Source: Ruminococcaceae bacterium UBA6434
GTDB taxonomy: Bacteria > Bacillota > Clostridia > Oscillospirales > Acutalibacteraceae
Reading direction: 5' to 3'
Length of the DNA: 48,408 nt
NCBI GenBank assembly: GCA_002437245.1
Contig: DJOQ01000048.1
Span: 1-48,408 of the forward strand
Every line of letters starts with the position of its first letter. Position 1 is the first letter of the stretch. A program made the position numbers and the translations under genes. Positions 24,369-33,349 of the stretch are shown here, piece by piece. The notes beneath the pieces were generated by a model. The model was not told the origin of the DNA. It saw only the letters and a program-made list of their open reading frames with translations, and did not search any database.

Positions 24369-25636
24369 ATGCAGAACTTTGGGATAAAATGCATTATCTT
24401 TTCAGAGACTTTAATGATCGTATGGTTCACGTTGAACTTCATTACGATTTTGAAATTGATATTGACGCCCTTAAAACCGTTTTGATTTGTTTCTTTGAAA
24501 AGGCGCCTGTACTTCATTCGAGCTTTGTTGATAATCATATAAGACCGTATTGGCTTGTAAAAGATTACAATATTAACGATGTTCTTACTGTGGAGTATCC
24601 GGAGAATCTGCCGGCAGCAGTAGATAAATTCTTAACTCAGTATATACCGCCCGAAAGCGATATACAGATGAAAGCAGCCGTGTTTTTCAAAGACGGCAAG
24701 TCCACGCTGTGCATAGTTGAAAACCATATGTGTATGGATGGCGGAGACTTAAAATATTTTATGAATGCTCTTTGTAAAAATTACAATGACTATGTGGAAA
24801 AAGGCATAAGCCCGATAGACCTCAAAACAGGCTCGCGCGCTTACACAGAGGTATACAGAGATTTTACTCTCCGTGAACAGAGAATGGCTAAAAACCTGTA
24901 TAAAAACGTTTCGGACAGAGACACGCATAAGTTTCCTCTCACACCGAACAGTATCCAGGATAAATCCTTTATTGCTCGCAGAAAAATAAATAACGAAACT
25001 TTTATCAAATTAAAAAATGTTGGCAAAAAGCACGGTGCAACAATCAACGATTCGCTTTTGGCGGCATACTTTTTCAGTTTGTATGAGCTGGCAGGGTACA
25101 GCGTGAGCGAGGAAGTTACAATTTCGTGCGCTGTGGATTTAAGGCGTCATTTAAAAGAAACTGACGATCTCGGAGTTACAAACCAAACTGCATTTATGCA
25201 GTGTACGGTGCCCGAGAGAGGAACCGATATTTTCGATACACTTGAATATGTTAAAAGAAGTGCCGAAAAAAATAAAGCCGATAAATTTATGGGGCTTTAC
25301 GGACTGCCGCTGCTCAGTCTCGGCTACAATATTTTACCGCATTCCGCATCCGAAGAGATTATAAAAATAGGATATTCAAATCCTTTGCTTGCCATGAGCA
25401 ATATAGGACTGTTAGACGGCAATAAGCTTGCGCTTAACGGCCATAAGCCGTTTGACGGATTTATGACCGGTGCAGTAAAATACAAGCCGTATGTTTTGCT
25501 TTCGGCTACATCTCTTAACGGTGAACTCACATTGTCAATGTGCGTCAGGGGAAACGAAAAAGACAAGACCATTGTTGAGAAGTTCTTTGACCTTATGGAA
25601 AAGAATATAAATGCGATTGCAGAAGAAAAAGCATAA
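24353..25636 (+). CDS. Condensation-domain-like acyltransferase
   Basis: A 427-residue protein of the chloramphenicol-acetyltransferase-like superfamily that includes NRPS condensation domains, wax-ester synthases, PapA and alcohol acetyltransferases. The active-site motif HxxxDG is present as HMCMDG near residue 125, and the structural segment SCAVDLRRHL lies in the second half (DFGWG-type end not obvious). No carrier-protein or adenylation domain is present, so it likely uses a free acyl-CoA or a carrier coded elsewhere. It overlaps the upstream membrane protein gene. The substrates are unknown. Confidence 0.8.
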   Translation: MERKLNAELWDKMHYLFRDFNDRMVHVELHYDFEIDIDALKTVLICFFEKAPVLHSSFVDNHIRPYWLVKDYNINDVLTVEYPENLPAAVDKFLTQYIPPESDIQMKAAVFFKDGKSTLCIVENHMCMDGGDLKYFMNALCKNYNDYVEKGISPIDLKTGSRAYTEVYRDFTLREQRMAKNLYKNVSDRDTHKFPLTPNSIQDKSFIARRKINNETFIKLKNVGKKHGATINDSLLAAYFFSLYELAGYSVSEEVTISCAVDLRRHLKETDDLGVTNQTAFMQCTVPERGTDIFDTLEYVKRSAEKNKADKFMGLYGLPLLSLGYNILPHSASEEIIKIGYSNPLLAMSNIGLLDGNKLALNGHKPFDGFMTGAVKYKPYVLLSATSLNGELTLSMCVRGNEKDKTIVEKFFDLMEKNINAIAEEKA

Positions 25637-25655
25637 ACAACAGTTACAAATAATT

Positions 25656-25697
25656 AAAATAAGCGGTTGTTCAGTTTTACAATCGCTTATTTTTTTA
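25656..25697 (+). terminator. Strong terminator after the acyltransferase gene
   Basis: A stem of about 15 bp (AAAATAAGCGGTTGT with ACAATCGCTTATTTT, one G-T pair) around an eight-base loop, followed by TTTT. Confidence 0.88.
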
Positions 25698-25707
25698 TAA
25701 TCAACAA

Positions 25708-25736
25708 TTGTGCAATACACTTTTTTGTGTTACAAT
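25708..25736 (+). promoter_or_regulatory. Predicted promoter of the TauE-sulfatase-GPH operon
   Basis: TTGTGC (25708-25713) and TACAAT (25731-25736) are 17 bp apart, with TGT before the -10. It lies just after the upstream terminator and 18 bases before the start codon. Confidence 0.55.
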
Positions 25737-25754
25737 ACAAAAGAGGTTTTGAAA

Positions 25755-26534
25755 ATGGTTTTAATTTTATATGGTTTTGTTGTTTTTTTGGCAACTCTTC
25801 TCGGTTCTTTTGTCGGGCTTGGCGGCGGAGTAATAATAAAACCCGTGCTTGATGTTATAAATGCACATTCGCTTACCGAAATTTCGTTTTTTTCTTCATG
25901 TGCGGTTTTTGCAATGTCAATAACTTCCACGACCAGACATATTGTAAAGAAAACTCCTATTAAACCGTCTATTGTATTGTTAGTCGCTTTAGGTTCGGTA
26001 GGCGGCGGTCTGCTTGGAAATTATCTGTTTAATTATGCGCTCGGCATATCATCTACACCCGACACGGTCAGAGGCATACAATCAACCGTACTGACTGTTT
26101 TTTTGGTCGGCGTTATAATTTTTGTATCGGGCAACTTCAAGACATTCCACGTTAAAAATCCTTTTGCAATTTTGTTGTCGGGACTATTGCTCGGCACTGC
26201 GGCGGCATTTTTGGGCATCGGCGGCGGTCCTATAAATGTGGCTTTTTTAACGCTTATGTTTTCTTTTACAATGAGAGATGCTGCGGTCTATTCCGTTGCG
26301 GTAATTTTTTTCTCGCAGTGTGCAAACATTATATCAACTTACATAAAAACGGGTTTTGCCGGATTTGATATGAAAGTTCTTCTTGTAATTATTCCAATGG
26401 CAGTTATAGGCGGATTTATAGGTTCCATACTAAACAGAAAATGCAACGAAAAAGCAATAAAAATTACATTTACAATAGCAGTATCATCAGTCGCGGCGTT
26501 GTCTTTGTATAATGCTGTTACGTCATTTATATAA
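25755..26534 (+). CDS. TauE/SafE-family anion (sulfite/sulfate) exporter
   Basis: A 259-residue membrane protein with about eight spans and the two glycine-rich repeats of the TauE/SafE family (GSFVGLGGGVIIKPVLD near the N-terminus, AAAFLGIGGGPINVAFLTL in the middle). Members export sulfite, sulfoacetate or related sulfur anions, or pass metabolites the other way. The ATG at 25755 follows AAGAGG. It shares an operon with a sulfatase 13 bp downstream and a sugar-type symporter, so it may remove the sulfate released inside the cell. Confidence 0.88.
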   Translation: MVLILYGFVVFLATLLGSFVGLGGGVIIKPVLDVINAHSLTEISFFSSCAVFAMSITSTTRHIVKKTPIKPSIVLLVALGSVGGGLLGNYLFNYALGISSTPDTVRGIQSTVLTVFLVGVIIFVSGNFKTFHVKNPFAILLSGLLLGTAAAFLGIGGGPINVAFLTLMFSFTMRDAAVYSVAVIFFSQCANIISTYIKTGFAGFDMKVLLVIIPMAVIGGFIGSILNRKCNEKAIKITFTIAVSSVAALSLYNAVTSFI

Positions 26535-26547
26535 CGGAGGATAGTTG

Positions 26548-27870
26548 ATGAAGCCGAATATTATTTTTTATTTCAGTGATCAGCAAAGATGGGATACGGT
26601 CAACGAAACGGTAACGCCGAATCTTATGAAGCTTGCCGAAAACGGTGTGAATTTTACAAATTCCTATACTTGCCAGCCTGTTTGCGGTCCTGCGCGAGCT
26701 TGCCTTCAGACAGGTCTTTACGCTACGCAAAATCGTTGTTATTGGAATGGAATACCGTTGCCGAAAGACATAAAGCCGCTTGCAGAATATTTTAATGATG
26801 CAGGTTACGAAACAGCCTATGTCGGCAAGTGGCATCTCGCATCCGACAGACTTCCGAATGTTGGATTTCATTGCGAAAAAAGTGCTGTGCCGTCAGATTT
26901 GCGCGGCGGATACAAAGATTGGTGGCGCGCTGCCGATGTGCTTGAGTTTACTTCGCACGGTTACGACGGCTATGTTTTTGACGATGAAAACAGAAAAGTG
27001 GATTTTAAGGGATATCGCGCAGACTGTATAAATGATTTTGCACTTCAATATCTTGACCAAAAGACTTCCGACAAACCGTTTTTTATGTTTGTTTCACATA
27101 TTGAACCGCATCATCAAAATGACCACCATTGCTATGAAGGACCGAAAGATACCGTAGACCGCTTTAAAAACTATCCCATACCGCCCGATTTGTCATTTTT
27201 GCCGGGTGACTATAATGAGATGTACCCCGATTACATAGCGGCTATAAACAGGCTTGATGATAATGTCGGCAGACTTGTCAAAAAGCTGAAAGAAAAAGGA
27301 CTTTACGATAATACCGTAATAGTTTATACAAGCGATCACGGTTCGCATTTCAAGACACGCAATCTCGAATATAAGAGAAGTTGTCATGACAGTGCAATTC
27401 ACACGCCGCTTATAATCAGCGGCGGAATGTTTAAAGGCGGCATTACCGATGAACGTCTCGTAAGCCTTATCGATCTTCCGCCGACGCTGCTTGATATTGC
27501 GGGAATCCCGATACCGAAAAGCTATTCGGGTGTATCGCTGCTCAAGGAAATTCGTGAAAATGAGGAACGCGACTGCGTATTTGTTCAAATAAGCGAAAGC
27601 CAGTGCGGAAGAGCCATACGCACAAAAAAATATAAGTATTCGGTCAGAACGCTTGCGCCAACGGGGTACGTTGCATACAATTCAAATGTTTATTTTGAAG
27701 ATTATTTGTATGATCTCTCGGTTGACCCTATAGAAAAGAACAATCTTATTAAATCTCCGCAATATTCGGCTGTGAGAGCCGAACTCAGAGAGATGCTTAT
27801 AAATGAGATGATAAAAGCAGGGGAGAAAAAGCCCAAAATACTGCCGGCTTTGTTCGTCAGAAAAAAATAA
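26548..27870 (+). CDS. Sulfatase, Cys-type, cytoplasmic
   Basis: A 440-residue type I sulfatase (alkaline-phosphatase fold) that hydrolyses sulfate esters. The Ca-binding start IIFYFSDQQRWD is at residues 5-16. The maturation core C46-G-P-A-R50 would be turned into formylglycine by an anaerobic maturase, not found in this window. YVGKWHL and YTSDHGSH carry the other active-site residues. There is no signal peptide, so the enzyme acts inside the cell. GGAGG lies ahead of the ATG. The TauE/SafE exporter precedes it and a GPH symporter follows 14 bp later. The substrate (sugar or other ester) is not known. Confidence 0.93.
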   Translation: MKPNIIFYFSDQQRWDTVNETVTPNLMKLAENGVNFTNSYTCQPVCGPARACLQTGLYATQNRCYWNGIPLPKDIKPLAEYFNDAGYETAYVGKWHLASDRLPNVGFHCEKSAVPSDLRGGYKDWWRAADVLEFTSHGYDGYVFDDENRKVDFKGYRADCINDFALQYLDQKTSDKPFFMFVSHIEPHHQNDHHCYEGPKDTVDRFKNYPIPPDLSFLPGDYNEMYPDYIAAINRLDDNVGRLVKKLKEKGLYDNTVIVYTSDHGSHFKTRNLEYKRSCHDSAIHTPLIISGGMFKGGITDERLVSLIDLPPTLLDIAGIPIPKSYSGVSLLKEIRENEERDCVFVQISESQCGRAIRTKKYKYSVRTLAPTGYVAYNSNVYFEDYLYDLSVDPIEKNNLIKSPQYSAVRAELREMLINEMIKAGEKKPKILPALFVRKK

Positions 27871-27884
27871 CAGGGAGTTAGGGA

Positions 27885-29387
27885 ATGGAAAAGAAATATT
27901 TAACTTTAAAAGAGAAATTGTGTTTTCCGCTGTCAGCATTCGGCAGAAGCGGAATATACACCATAATGACAATGTTTTATCTTGTCTTTTTGGTTGATGT
28001 TGCAAAGCTGAATGCCGTTACCGCAAGCGGTATTATACTCGGCGGTCGTATTTTTGATGCTCTCAATGACCCGATTATGGGTATGATAGTTGATAAAACA
28101 CGAAGCAAGTGGGGCAAAATGCGTCCGTATTTGCTTTTCTCTCCGATACCGGTTTGTGTGTCGACAATACTTTTGTTTATTGCGCCGTTTCACAGCAGCA
28201 CGGCGGCAACGGTATATGCCGCTTGTACATACGTGCTTTGGGGCGTTTGCTTTACGATACAAGATGTTCCTTTTTGGGGGCTTACTTCGGTTATAACCCC
28301 GAATGAAAAAGAGCGCACACAGTTTATTTCAAACGGTCGCTTGGGTTCTACATTCGGCGGAATACTTCCTGCGCTTCTTATCCCGATTTTACGCCATTCT
28401 TCGCTTGGCTTGCGCGGCGGATACCTTTTCGGTGCTGTTCTCTTCGGTGTTTTAGGCGCACTTCTTTCAAGTCTTGCATTCTTTACAACCAAAGAGCGCA
28501 TAGAGCCGTCAACAACGACGCCAACTTTTAAAGAGACTGTTCACGTTGTCGGTCAAAACAAACTGCTCTTACTTGTAATAGCGGCGGCAATACTCGGTTC
28601 AACTATGGTAATTGCCAATATTTCTGCCGACTATATAGCAAATTATCTCATAATTCAGGGATATACGGATTTTGATGTCCTTGCCGCGACAAACGATGTT
28701 GTAGCCGCTTATAAGGCAGGTGGCTTCTGGATTCCTCGCGGAACTATCCTTACAACATTAACTGTTGCTATAGGTGCCGGTATGGTACCCGCTATGATCG
28801 TTTTCCCGATTTTGCGTAAAAAATTTGACCTGAAACAGATTTATATCGGCTCATCAATATTCGGCGTTGTTGCTCACTGCATTTGCTATTTGTTGTTTAT
28901 GAATGACCCGGGTCAAATAAATATTTATATCCTTTGGGTGTGCTTGTTCTTTATGGGTTTCCCTCTCGGAATTTATAATGTAATTACCTACGCTTTCATT
29001 GCCGACTCGGTTGATTATATGCAGTGGAAAACGGGCAAACGCTCAGAGGGTGTGTGTTTCTCTTTCCAGACCTTCCTTTCAAAAGTTACTGCCGGTATAG
29101 CGGGAGTTGTTACGGGTTGGGTACTTGAAATAGGTAAATATCAAAAGCCCGTTGACGGTAATCTTGATATCAACGGTAAGCAGATTTTGGCACAGCAAAC
29201 GCCTTATACTCAAAAATGGCTTTTGATAATGGTTACGCTTCTTCCGGCTCTCGGTTTCCTTTTAACGATGATACCGATGTTTTTCAATGATTATACCGGA
29301 AAGAAGAAGAAAAAAATACAAAAAGAGCTTGAAGAAATGCGTAAAAACGAACACGAACACGAACACAGCGTTTCTGCCAAGGATTGA
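27885..29387 (+). CDS. GPH-family sugar:cation symporter (MelB-like)
   Basis: A 500-residue membrane carrier with 12 predicted spans of the glycoside-pentoside-hexuronide:cation family. Typical parts are RIFDALNDPIMGMIVDKTRSKWGKMRPYLL in pieces near residue 48, and the later YAFIADSVDYMQWKTGKRSEG segment. It would import a glycoside with Na+ or H+. It is last in the operon with a cytoplasmic sulfatase, so a sulfated glycoside is the natural guess. The C-terminal tail is charged and His-rich (EHEHEHEH), which is unusual. Confidence 0.92.
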   Translation: MEKKYLTLKEKLCFPLSAFGRSGIYTIMTMFYLVFLVDVAKLNAVTASGIILGGRIFDALNDPIMGMIVDKTRSKWGKMRPYLLFSPIPVCVSTILLFIAPFHSSTAATVYAACTYVLWGVCFTIQDVPFWGLTSVITPNEKERTQFISNGRLGSTFGGILPALLIPILRHSSLGLRGGYLFGAVLFGVLGALLSSLAFFTTKERIEPSTTTPTFKETVHVVGQNKLLLLVIAAAILGSTMVIANISADYIANYLIIQGYTDFDVLAATNDVVAAYKAGGFWIPRGTILTTLTVAIGAGMVPAMIVFPILRKKFDLKQIYIGSSIFGVVAHCICYLLFMNDPGQINIYILWVCLFFMGFPLGIYNVITYAFIADSVDYMQWKTGKRSEGVCFSFQTFLSKVTAGIAGVVTGWVLEIGKYQKPVDGNLDINGKQILAQQTPYTQKWLLIMVTLLPALGFLLTMIPMFFNDYTGKKKKKIQKELEEMRKNEHEHEHSVSAKD

Positions 29388-29410
29388 ACCATTATTTATT
29401 TAAAATACAC

Positions 29411-29449
29411 AAAAAGACAGGCTGTAAATTCAACAGCTTGTCTTTTTTT
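29411..29449 (+). terminator. Rho-independent terminator of the sulfatase operon
   Basis: AAAAGACAGGCTGT (29412-29425) pairs with ACAGCTTGTCTTTT (29433-29446) with one G-T pair, followed by a T-run. Confidence 0.9.
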
Positions 29450-29550
29450 ATAATTATTGCAAGAATTAAAAACAAATATTGCAAAATTGAGTAAAATATT
29501 ATAAAATCTATAAGGTTAAAAAGTATTTTTAAATCTTGGAGGCAAGAATA

Positions 29551-30816
29551 ATGCAATACAGCAAAATGAAAAGGGAAGAACTTGAGGATTTAAAAAACGA
29601 GCTTAAGAGACAATATGATGATGTTAAGTCACAAAATCTTAAACTCAATATGGCAAGAGGTAAGCCTTCTCCCGAGCAATTAGAGCTTTCTATGGGTATG
29701 CTTAATTCATCGCTTTCATCTTCTGATTGGATATCCGAAGACGGCACAGACGTTCGCAATTACGGTGGCCTTGACGGTATTCCGGAATGTAAAAAGCTTT
29801 TTGCGGATGAACTCGGAGTCGCTCCTGAAAACATTATTGTCGGCGGTGCATCAAGCTTAAATCTTATGTATGACTATATTTCACAGTGTTACACACACGG
29901 TGCAGGAGCCGAGCCTTGGTGCCGTCAGGGCGAGGTTAAATTTATATGTAATGTTCCCGGATATGACCGACATTTCGGTATATGCGAGCATTTCGGCATA
30001 AAAATGATAAATGTCAGAATGACGGAGACCGGTCCCGATGTTGCAAGAATTTCCGAGCTCGTTAAAGATCCTTCGGTAAAAGGTATGTTTTGCGTACCGA
30101 AGTATTCCAATCCCGACGGAATAACATATTCTGATGAAACGGTTCGCGCATTGGCTTCTTTGAAACCGGCTGCTCCCGATTTCCGTGTAGTATGGGACAA
30201 CGCTTATATTGTGCACGATCTTTGCGACAACGCTGATACTTTGCTTAATATTTTTGATGCCTGCAAGGAATTCGGCTCAGAGGATAATTTCATTGAGTTT
30301 ACTTCAACTTCAAAAATAACCTTCCCCGGAGCAGGTGTTTCGGCAATAGCCGCTTCGCTGAAGAACATTGCGATGATTAAAGACAGATTGAAGTCACAAA
30401 CAATAAGCTATGATAAGATGAATCAGTTGAGACACGTTAAATACTTCAAAAATGCCGATGGTATTAAGGCTCATATGAAGAAACACGCTGAACTTCTTGC
30501 ACCTAAATTCAATATAGTACTTGAAACGCTTGAAAAAGAGCTTAAAGACGATGATCTTGCATCCTGGACGTCTCCTAAAGGCGGATATTTTATAAGTCTT
30601 GACGTTAACCATTGCAGCGCAAAGCGTGTTGGCGAAATTTGCAAGGAACTCGGAGTTGTTCTTACCACCGTAGGTGCTACATTCCCTTACGGTATTGACC
30701 CCGACGATAAGAATATCAGAATTGCACCTTCTTATCCTTCGACAGAAGAGCTCAAAAAAGCTGCGGACGTTCTTTGCCTTGCGGTTAAACTTGCAACTGT
30801 TGAGGCTTTGGTGTAA
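29551..30816 (+). CDS. Pyridoxal-phosphate aminotransferase, aspartate aminotransferase-like (PF12897 type)
   Basis: A 421-residue fold-type-I aminotransferase of the MocR-like aspartate aminotransferase group. Visible are NYGGLDGIPECKKLFADELG, the PNP-like segment CVPKYSNPDGITYSD, VVWDNAYIVHDL and the Schiff-base lysine segment STSKITFPGAG. The likely role is glutamate-linked transamination of aspartate or aromatic/branched amino acids. Start at the ATG nine bases after GGAGG. It stands alone after a terminator. It could supply 2-oxoacids to the indolepyruvate oxidoreductase, but this is only a suggestion. Confidence 0.88.
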   Translation: MQYSKMKREELEDLKNELKRQYDDVKSQNLKLNMARGKPSPEQLELSMGMLNSSLSSSDWISEDGTDVRNYGGLDGIPECKKLFADELGVAPENIIVGGASSLNLMYDYISQCYTHGAGAEPWCRQGEVKFICNVPGYDRHFGICEHFGIKMINVRMTETGPDVARISELVKDPSVKGMFCVPKYSNPDGITYSDETVRALASLKPAAPDFRVVWDNAYIVHDLCDNADTLLNIFDACKEFGSEDNFIEFTSTSKITFPGAGVSAIAASLKNIAMIKDRLKSQTISYDKMNQLRHVKYFKNADGIKAHMKKHAELLAPKFNIVLETLEKELKDDDLASWTSPKGGYFISLDVNHCSAKRVGEICKELGVVLTTVGATFPYGIDPDDKNIRIAPSYPSTEELKKAADVLCLAVKLATVEALV

Positions 30817-30871
30817 AATATACTCATAAATTTAATTTGTTCGCCCTAAGTATTACAAAGGGGTTATGAGT

Positions 30872-31606
30872 ATGCTGAAAACAAAAAAATATAATAATGA
30901 GGCAGCTTCTTATCCGTATGTTTCCGCGATTATCGTAGCTGCCGGAAATTCAACAAGAATGGGCGGCGTCAATAAGCAGTTTTTGCTTATTGACGGCGTC
31001 CCTGTGCTTATTAGGACCTTGAAGGCATTTGAAAACTCGAATCTTATTAAGGAAATAATTATATCGGCACGTGAAGAGGATATTCCTCAAATGTATGCTA
31101 TTTTAAAAGATTATTCCGTTAAGAAAGTAAGTAATATCGTTAAAGGCGGCTGTACGCGTCAGGAAAGCGTTTTTAATGCTGTTAGGTGTTGTGTGACTGA
31201 GTCTGATTATATTGCCATACACGACGGCGCAAGACCTCTTGTGAGCACCGAAACAATTGAAGAAACAATTTTTGCGGCATTTAATTTCGGAGCCGCGGCG
31301 CCCGGCGTCCCGGTCAAAGATACAATAAAAGTCGTTGGCAGCGACGGAATTGTTCTTTCAACGCCTGCGAGGGATTCGCTCAGAGCAATCCAAACACCGC
31401 AGGTATTTAACAAGAAAATGTACTTAAGCGCTATGCAGAGCGTTCCGAACAGTGAACTTTTTACTGATGATTGCGGTTTGATTGAGGCATACGGCAAGCC
31501 TGTTGAGATTGTCAACGGTGACAACACCAACATTAAAATTACAACCCCCGAGGATTTAGTCATTGCCGAAGCAATTATCAACAAAGGAGAAAATGATGAA
31601 TTTTAG
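30872..31606 (+). CDS. ispD: 2-C-methyl-D-erythritol 4-phosphate cytidylyltransferase
   Basis: A 244-residue enzyme of the MEP isoprenoid pathway that joins MEP to CTP. The nucleotide loop IIVAAGNSTRMGG is near residue 20, HDGARPLV in the middle, and TPQVF and TDDCGLIEAYG toward the end. The start at 30872 is preferred over the ATG six bases earlier because AAAGGGG is then eight bases away. It overlaps ispF by 11 bases, so the two pathway steps are co-translated; the genes are separate, not fused. Confidence 0.95.
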   Translation: MLKTKKYNNEAASYPYVSAIIVAAGNSTRMGGVNKQFLLIDGVPVLIRTLKAFENSNLIKEIIISAREEDIPQMYAILKDYSVKKVSNIVKGGCTRQESVFNAVRCCVTESDYIAIHDGARPLVSTETIEETIFAAFNFGAAAPGVPVKDTIKVVGSDGIVLSTPARDSLRAIQTPQVFNKKMYLSAMQSVPNSELFTDDCGLIEAYGKPVEIVNGDNTNIKITTPEDLVIAEAIINKGENDEF

Positions 31607-32096
31607 AATTGGCCACGGATATGATGTCCATAAGCTTCAAAAGGGCAGAGAATTGATTTTGGGCGGAGTTCATATAGAGAACGGCGGTATAGGTCTTTTG
31701 GGACACTCCGATGCAGATGTTCTTGTTCACGCTGTGTGTGATTCTTTGCTCGGTGCTGCCGCACTCGGTGATATCGGGAAGCACTTTCCCGATACCGACG
31801 AAGCCTATAAAAATGCCGACAGTATGGTTCTTTTATCAAAAGTATGCACTTTGCTTAAACAAAACGGCTATTCTATCGGAAACATAGATGCCACAATTTT
31901 GGCACAGAGCCCGAAACTTGCACCGTACATTGCGGCAATGCGTACAAATATAGCTAAAGTGTGTAAAATTCCGCTATCTGATGTAAGCGTAAAGGCAACA
32001 ACAGAAGAGGGGCTCGGCTTTACCGGTGCAAAAGAGGGGATTGCGGCGCACAGCGTGTGTATTATAATCAAAGAGAAAGAGATAAAATTTATATAA
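31596..32096 (+). CDS. ispF: 2-C-methyl-D-erythritol 2,4-cyclodiphosphate synthase
   Basis: A 166-residue MEP-pathway enzyme that cyclises CDP-ME-2-phosphate and releases CMP. Metal ligands D10 and H12 lie in GHGYDVHKL. The family signature GHSDADVLVHAVCDSLLGA and the C-terminal KATTEEGLGFTGAKEGIAAH in pieces are clear. The second of two adjacent ATGs is chosen from its distance to AGGAG. It overlaps the end of ispD. Confidence 0.96.
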   Translation: MNFRIGHGYDVHKLQKGRELILGGVHIENGGIGLLGHSDADVLVHAVCDSLLGAAALGDIGKHFPDTDEAYKNADSMVLLSKVCTLLKQNGYSIGNIDATILAQSPKLAPYIAAMRTNIAKVCKIPLSDVSVKATTEEGLGFTGAKEGIAAHSVCIIIKEKEIKFI

Positions 32097-32097
32097 T

Positions 32098-32334
32098 ATG
32101 CAAACTCAAAAAACATTGATGTTGATTTTAAACTTTGCCATAATTGGATGTATTTTATTCAGCGCTGTTTTATTAAAACATCTTTATAAAGAAACCAAAA
32201 GGGAAAATGCAACAGCTCCGGACGATAAAACCGCAAAAAAATATCTGCGTTTGCTTATGATAATTTTGATAATCCTGATTATATTCAGCGTTATCGCAAT
32301 GATGATAGGCATATTCAGTAAAATTCACATTTGA
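32098..32334 (+). CDS. Small two-span membrane protein, unknown
   Basis: A 78-residue protein with two hydrophobic segments (residues ~5-25 and ~52-74) joined by a charged loop rich in Lys, Glu and Asp. It starts one base after the ispF stop and ends just before a terminator, so it would be the last cistron of the ispDF transcript. No strong ribosome site is visible apart from purines inside the ispF end. I do not recognise it. It may be a real short membrane protein. Confidence 0.5.
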   Translation: MQTQKTLMLILNFAIIGCILFSAVLLKHLYKETKRENATAPDDKTAKKYLRLLMIILIILIIFSVIAMMIGIFSKIHI

Positions 32335-32338
32335 AACT

Positions 32339-32368
32339 AAAATCACTCGTTTATAACGAGTGGTTTTG
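32339..32368 (+). terminator. Terminator after the ispDF operon
   Basis: AAAATCACTCG pairs with CGAGTGGTTTT (one G-T pair) across a short A/T loop. The T-tract is broken by one G. Confidence 0.7.
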
Positions 32369-32375
32369 TATTTTG

Positions 32376-32404
32376 TTGACAAATATTTGCTCTTTTGTTA
32401 ATAT
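32376..32404 (+). promoter_or_regulatory. Predicted promoter of the ABC-2 exporter operon
   Basis: A perfect TTGACA (32376-32381) and TAATAT (32399-32404) are 17 bp apart, 30 bases before the ATG. Confidence 0.7.
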
Positions 32405-32434
32405 GTTTATAAAGAATTTATTGGGGAGTATTAT

Positions 32435-33349
32435 ATGGATAAAATTATTGAAATATCTCATTTGAGCAAGTCTTATGGCGATATTAAGGCTGTCAATGAT
32501 TTATCATTCGGCGTTTATCCCGGTGAATTGTTTGCCTTTCTCGGCGTAAACGGCGCAGGTAAGTCCACAACTATTTCAATTATGTGTGGTCAGATAAAAA
32601 AGGACAGCGGAAAAATTGTAATCTGCGGCAAAGATGCTGAAAAAAATTTCAACAGTGTTTCATCGGATATCGGTGTAGTTTTTCAAAACTCCGTACTTGA
32701 TAAAGCTCTGTCGGTAAAAGATAATCTGCGCAGTCGTGCCGCTCTGTATGGCATAACGGGCAAAGAATTTAAAAATCGTCTTGATGAGTTATCGGACCTC
32801 CTCGGTTTTAAAGATATTCTTAACAGAACCGTCGGAAAACTGTCCGGAGGACAAAGACGCCGTATCGATATAGCAAGGGCTTTGCTTCACAGCCCTAAAA
32901 TACTGATCCTTGATGAGCCGACAACAGGACTTGACCCTCAAACAAGACAGCTTTTATGGTCGGTTATAACAAAGCTTCGCAAAACTCAGGGACTCACCGT
33001 CTTTCTCACAACACATTACATGGAAGAGTCAGCGGACTCCGATTATGTTGTGATACTTGATGCCGGGCAAATTTCGGCAGAGGGGACTCCGTTAGAACTG
33101 AAAAATAAATATACAGGTGACTTTATTACTCTGTACGGGGAATCAGCCGTTCTTGCCGAGAGACTTAATCTGCCATCGGAAAAGTTGAACGGCGCCGTTC
33201 GCATTGCTGTTCCGAATTCCGAAAAAGCAACCGAACTGATAATTAAAAACCCTGAAGTATTTAAAGACTATGAGGTAATTAAAGGAAAAATGGATGATGT
33301 TTTTCTGGCGGTTACCGGTAAAAATCTGAGCGGAGGTGGCGAAAAATGA
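32435..33349 (+). CDS. ABC-2 exporter ATPase subunit
   Basis: A 304-residue ATPase of the drug or polymer export type (DrrA/CcmA-like). Walker A GVNGAGKST is at residues 37-45, the signature LSGGQRRRIDIARAL follows, then Walker B ILILDEPTTGLDP and the switch His in TTHYMEE. The ~90-residue C-terminal extension is typical of drug-resistance ATPases. It overlaps the permease gene by four bases (ATGA). The exported compound is unknown. GGGGAG lies before the ATG. Confidence 0.95.
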   Translation: MDKIIEISHLSKSYGDIKAVNDLSFGVYPGELFAFLGVNGAGKSTTISIMCGQIKKDSGKIVICGKDAEKNFNSVSSDIGVVFQNSVLDKALSVKDNLRSRAALYGITGKEFKNRLDELSDLLGFKDILNRTVGKLSGGQRRRIDIARALLHSPKILILDEPTTGLDPQTRQLLWSVITKLRKTQGLTVFLTTHYMEESADSDYVVILDAGQISAEGTPLELKNKYTGDFITLYGESAVLAERLNLPSEKLNGAVRIAVPNSEKATELIIKNPEVFKDYEVIKGKMDDVFLAVTGKNLSGGGEK

